The notes beneath the pieces were generated by a model. It was given only the letters and a program-made list of their open reading frames with translations, was not told the origin of the DNA and did not search any database. The translations under genes were made by a program, and so were the position numbers. From the IMG/VR virus record IMGVR_UViG_3300042301_000522, positions 1 to 20,222 of that record: a DNA stretch of 20,222 bases. The stretch is one strand, 5' to 3'. Below, piece after piece: positions 17,577-20,222 of this stretch (positions within the stretch are counted from its first letter, which is position 1; every line of letters begins with the position of its first letter). This DNA is from a virus.

Positions 17577-17864
17577 TTATACCGGATGATGCATTAGAGA
17601 TTCTTTTTTATCTTTGCTTAGATAGTATAATATTTTAACACGTTCTAAAGCATATTCCAACTCTTTATTCTCCAAGGCCGCTTGTCTAATGTCATGCCAA
17701 AGTTGAGCTTCGTTTGGCTGACTCATATAATTTCTGTGATCCAGAGGATCTCTTTTCCAGTCGTAGCCCACAAGAGTCCTTTCAGTTTTTCCTTCTTCAC
17801 GAGCGTACACTTTATCACCTACACGTTCGTAGATATATGTTGCACCCGGAGTCAGTGATCCCAT
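17577..17864 (-). CDS. Unassigned phage protein, 95 aa
   Basis: I place the start at ATG 17864-17862, one nt after the stop of the upstream gene (TAATATG). The longer reading frame from a TTG at 17888 would overlap that gene by 23 nt. The product begins MGSLTPGATYIYERVGDKVY, a strand-turn-strand pattern with a duplicated feel (YIYERVGDKVYAREEG). It ends in a helix, AQLWHDIRQAALENKELEYA, followed by KDKKES. It is a small two-part protein common in style to T4-like marine phages. Function is unknown; it is translated within the UvsW operon. Confidence 0.6.
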   Translation of the reverse strand: MGSLTPGATYIYERVGDKVYAREEGKTERTLVGYDWKRDPLDHRNYMSQPNEAQLWHDIRQAALENKELEYALERVKILYYLSKDKKESLMHHPV

Positions 17865-17865
17865 A

Positions 17866-18369
17866 TTACCAACACTTGCTATAATCAACTAACTCACTTT
17901 GTCTTGAAACTTCTTTAACAAAATAAGCACATAGGGGATTTGGATCTTCAGACAAAGGAGTACATAACAACTGTCCCGGCTTCATCTTTGGAAAATACCA
18001 CTTGACATCTTGATAGACATCGATGATATCAATGTCATAGAATTCTGGTCGGAAGCCACTTAGAGGATTAAACAAGAATGTTTTAAATCCTCGATCATTA
18101 AGACTGGTCAATGGCATAATTTCCATGTCAGGACCTTCCGGGTCGCCAACAATAGTACACCAATCAAGCGGCATGTTAACTGTATAAGGACCAATTTTTA
18201 ATACAGCCGCAGGTGCTGTAAAACTTTCCAAAAAAATTAACGGAATATAAAAATAATCAGGATTGCTAGGATCACTGTTATCCAACACCGCGAATCTCAA
18301 GTCGTCATCGATCTCATCGGGTAGATCATTTAGGTGATAGATTTTATCATCCAGCGTTAGAATTTGCAT
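17866..18369 (-). CDS. Unassigned phage protein, 167 aa
   Basis: No family was recognised. The 167-residue product is acidic at the start (LNDLPDEIDDDLRFAVLD) and beta-rich afterwards, with many prolines (EGPDMEIMPLTSLNDRGFKT, FNPLSGFRPEF). There are no transmembrane segments and no obvious catalytic motif. Its ATG shares one base with the UvsW stop (TAATG), so it is coupled to the helicase. The tight coupling suggests a partner in recombination or late gene expression, but this is inference. Confidence 0.6.
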   Translation of the reverse strand: MQILTLDDKIYHLNDLPDEIDDDLRFAVLDNSDPSNPDYFYIPLIFLESFTAPAAVLKIGPYTVNMPLDWCTIVGDPEGPDMEIMPLTSLNDRGFKTFLFNPLSGFRPEFYDIDIIDVYQDVKWYFPKMKPGQLLCTPLSEDPNPLCAYFVKEVSRQSELVDYSKCW

Positions 18370-19820
18370 TAGTATTTTACCTTTTCGATTGTGAACGGAT
18401 ATTTGGCTTCTTTGTAGAAGCGTTTTCGTTCTGTTAAGTGTTTTTTAGCATATTTTGTAGATGCTGTCAAGTCCCAGATTTGGACGAAGTCTTTGTCTTC
18501 GGCTTTGCGAATACCTCGTCCAATGCTTTGTATAACGCGAGTAAAGCTCTTTCCGGACTCAAGAAGAACCAAATTAAAAATCCTAGGGATATTAATACCC
18601 ACAGCGGCCACACCATAAGTCGCCACAATAATCTTTTTATCAGCAGTTTTAACTTCATCGTATTCTTCTTTACGGTCTTTAGTTTTTACTTCACCGGATA
18701 TGAATACACTGTCCGGTATTTCATTTACTATAAATTTTCCTGATTCTATCCTATCGACCAGTACCAGTGTATTTCCGCTTTCTGCAATACCATGAACTAG
18801 TTTACTAACCCATGTCATCCTATCGACGTCAGTTACTAAAAACTTTAACTCTTCTGGATAACTTCCAAATTCTTTCCATTCAGCAGTTTGAATAATGTTA
18901 ACATGACAATTACTCAATACTCCTTTTTCCTGCAATTCGTGTGCTGATACACGATGAACGACATCACCTAACGAAGCTCGAATATTTTGAAATTCTATAT
19001 CTTCTTTAGGTACAGTGCCTGTCAATCCCCATCGGATAGGAGCATTGCTCATATTTTGAGTCAACAGTCTCTTCAATACGTCAGCCTTGGCCATATGTAC
19101 CTCATCAACCATCACTGTCTGAACCCCATTTAAAAATTCAGCCAGCGTTAGTAACTCATCATTATCCTGTGATTTTTTGTCTAAAATATTCAAACTTTGC
19201 CAGGTACAGATTGTATGAGTCTTACCTAGCTCTTTTCGATCACCATAATAGACTCCGACATCTAATTGACAATTAATAAAGTCTTCTTCAGTTTGTTCAA
19301 CTAGACTTTTGTTCGGAACAATGATTATGCTTCGACCGTATTTTTCGACAATTTTCGCCAGTGTAGCAGTAGTTATTGTTTTTCCAAAACCAGTGGCAAT
19401 TTCTTGAATACACTGAGGATTTTCAAGGAACTTGTTGACTACTTCAACTTGGTCGTCACGTAGTCTAATCTTTTCTCCAGCAAATCGATGCCCTTCCGGC
19501 CATGTTTGATCGCCCCAAAAATCCTCAGAAATTTCAGTGAAATTTAATGGTAGTGCTACACGTAGATCTTCAAGTTCGGGATCATATCCTTGCCTAACCA
19601 GTTCCTCAATAACCTCAGGTAGTATACTCATGTATGTACTACCACCTAAGCCAAAGAAACTGGTACAGCCGTCCCACCGACCTAATTTGTAAGCCGGCAA
19701 GTATCTAGCTTTTTGGTCAAAATATTTGAATTTTTTTACCAAAGATTTACGTGTGTCAAGATCAAGATTCTCTATCTTAACATTGACCTCGTCCTTAATG
19801 ATAATTTTACAGTATGTCAA
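18369..19820 (-). CDS. uvsW: T4 UvsW-like recombination DNA helicase (SF2)
   Basis: The product is 483 residues against about 500 for T4 UvsW, and co-linear with it. The N-terminal domain (1-110) has KYFDQKARY followed by KLGRWDG, as in T4 (RFRYGNWDG). Helicase motif I is ATGFGKT (142-148), motif II DEVH (239-242), motif III GLTGT (265-269) and motif VI QSIGRGIRK (431-439). UvsW unwinds branched DNA and R-loops and drives the shift from origin- to recombination-dependent replication. The start codon appears to be TTG at 19820-19818, inside the end of the upstream gene (14-nt overlap). No in-frame ATG occurs before residue 64, so a rare start is the best reading. Confidence 0.92.
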   Translation of the reverse strand: MTYCKIIIKDEVNVKIENLDLDTRKSLVKKFKYFDQKARYLPAYKLGRWDGCTSFFGLGGSTYMSILPEVIEELVRQGYDPELEDLRVALPLNFTEISEDFWGDQTWPEGHRFAGEKIRLRDDQVEVVNKFLENPQCIQEIATGFGKTITTATLAKIVEKYGRSIIIVPNKSLVEQTEEDFINCQLDVGVYYGDRKELGKTHTICTWQSLNILDKKSQDNDELLTLAEFLNGVQTVMVDEVHMAKADVLKRLLTQNMSNAPIRWGLTGTVPKEDIEFQNIRASLGDVVHRVSAHELQEKGVLSNCHVNIIQTAEWKEFGSYPEELKFLVTDVDRMTWVSKLVHGIAESGNTLVLVDRIESGKFIVNEIPDSVFISGEVKTKDRKEEYDEVKTADKKIIVATYGVAAVGINIPRIFNLVLLESGKSFTRVIQSIGRGIRKAEDKDFVQIWDLTASTKYAKKHLTERKRFYKEAKYPFTIEKVKY

Positions 19821-20222
19821 CTTGATACCCTGTACGATTTTTATCTGTGTATTTGATTACATCAGGTCTGTTTTGAAGATATGTTGAGATGCTGTAATGC
19901 ACACCGGAAATTAATCCAAGATTAAGGATAAATCTAAAGTCAATACCTGACTTGATTACTGGCTTGGGTAATTTTTGGCTGATGAATACAATTTTTGTAT
20001 CTTCATGAATTGGTGTGTTTAAGTCGAATGTTCGAACATAATCATTAAAATCACGTCCCACTACATTTTCTAATCTAAACATCACAGATATCTCTTTTTC
20101 TTGAAAATTTTGAGATTTTAGCCATCTATGCCAAGTTTTTAGGTATTGAAGTTCGTGCCCGGCAGGAATAATGATCATTGCTGGTATATTGAACTTGAAT
20201 AGGTCAGTAAACTGATCAATAC
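19807..20222 (-). CDS. Phage protein of unknown function, probably partial at right edge
   Basis: From ATG 20178 it would encode 123 residues (begins MIIIPAGHELQYL). The same frame stays open to the window edge, and the extra codons read IDQFTDLFKFNIPA, which looks like real protein, so the true start is probably outside the window. Visible features are a helical KTWHRWLKSQ, strands ISVMFRLENVV and TKIVFISQKLP, and a C-terminal INLGLISGVHY-like segment (ILNLGLISGVHYSISTYLQ). No family was recognised. It precedes UvsW with a 14-nt overlap. An alternative is a separate upstream gene ending in the TGA that overlaps ATG 20178 (ATGA). Confidence 0.5.
   Translation of the reverse strand, partial: IDQFTDLFKFNIPAMIIIPAGHELQYLKTWHRWLKSQNFQEKEISVMFRLENVVGRDFNDYVRTFDLNTPIHEDTKIVFISQKLPKPVIKSGIDFRFILNLGLISGVHYSISTYLQNRPDVIKYTDKNRTGYQVDIL

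Noticed and set aside
18438-18743. ORFs on both strands inside uvsW
   Set aside because: They are shadows of the conserved helicase motifs IV-VI region.

Overview
The window looks like part of the genome of a marine T4-like myovirus, cyanophage-like in style. The host cannot be read from the sequence. The case rests on three T4-type replication and recombination proteins (gp41 DnaB-type helicase, gp61 primase, UvsW helicase), a long collagen-like tail fibre, very tight gene packing with 1-8 nt overlaps, and exact T4-type late promoter octamers (TATAAATA). By eye I found four exact copies of the octamer in 20 kb, and all four lie just upstream of a start codon. No tRNA, rRNA, CRISPR array, insertion sequence or integrase was seen.

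Layout from left to right. At 66-622 (minus strand) four tiny membrane or exported proteins follow one late promoter; three of them are only 17-36 residues. At 750-1397 (plus) is a probable 2-oxoglutarate/Fe(II) oxygenase. Convergent with it, at 1394-3857 (minus), are a flavin-dependent tryptophan-halogenase homologue and a radical SAM enzyme. From 3932 (plus), behind its own late promoter, is a 1208-residue collagen-like tail fibre, followed by two tandem paralogous proteins resembling GT9/GT-B glycosyltransferases (7607-9155). Next come a minimal nucleotidyltransferase (minus) and, diverging from it, a YqgE/AlgH (UPF0301) protein (plus). At 10425-14001 (minus) is a structural protein-primase-helicase block. 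A small phage protein (plus) sits at 14018-14401. From 14382 to the right edge runs one compact minus-strand operon. In transcription order it holds a partial gene, UvsW, three unassigned small proteins, a zinc-finger protein, a cupin, an HldE/RfaE-type nucleotidyltransferase, a shortened RfaE-type sugar kinase, and a stand-alone mini DnaE (bacterial polymerase III alpha) palm fragment.

How the parts may work together (inference): the fibre is extremely rich in Gly-Ala-Thr triplets with Thr in the Y position, a layout that carries O-glycans in some bacterial collagens. Two glycosyltransferase-like genes lie directly behind it, and an HldE-type kinase, a nucleotidyltransferase and a cupin lie further right. 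A halogenase, a radical SAM enzyme and a 2OG oxygenase lie on its other side. The most interesting reading is a phage-encoded system for chemically decorating its own fibre or the host surface. The replication genes and the mini DnaE are a separate theme.

Less certain points are the exact starts of several genes (TTG/GTG versus ATG), the status of the very small ORFs, and the function of the unassigned proteins in the right-hand operon.
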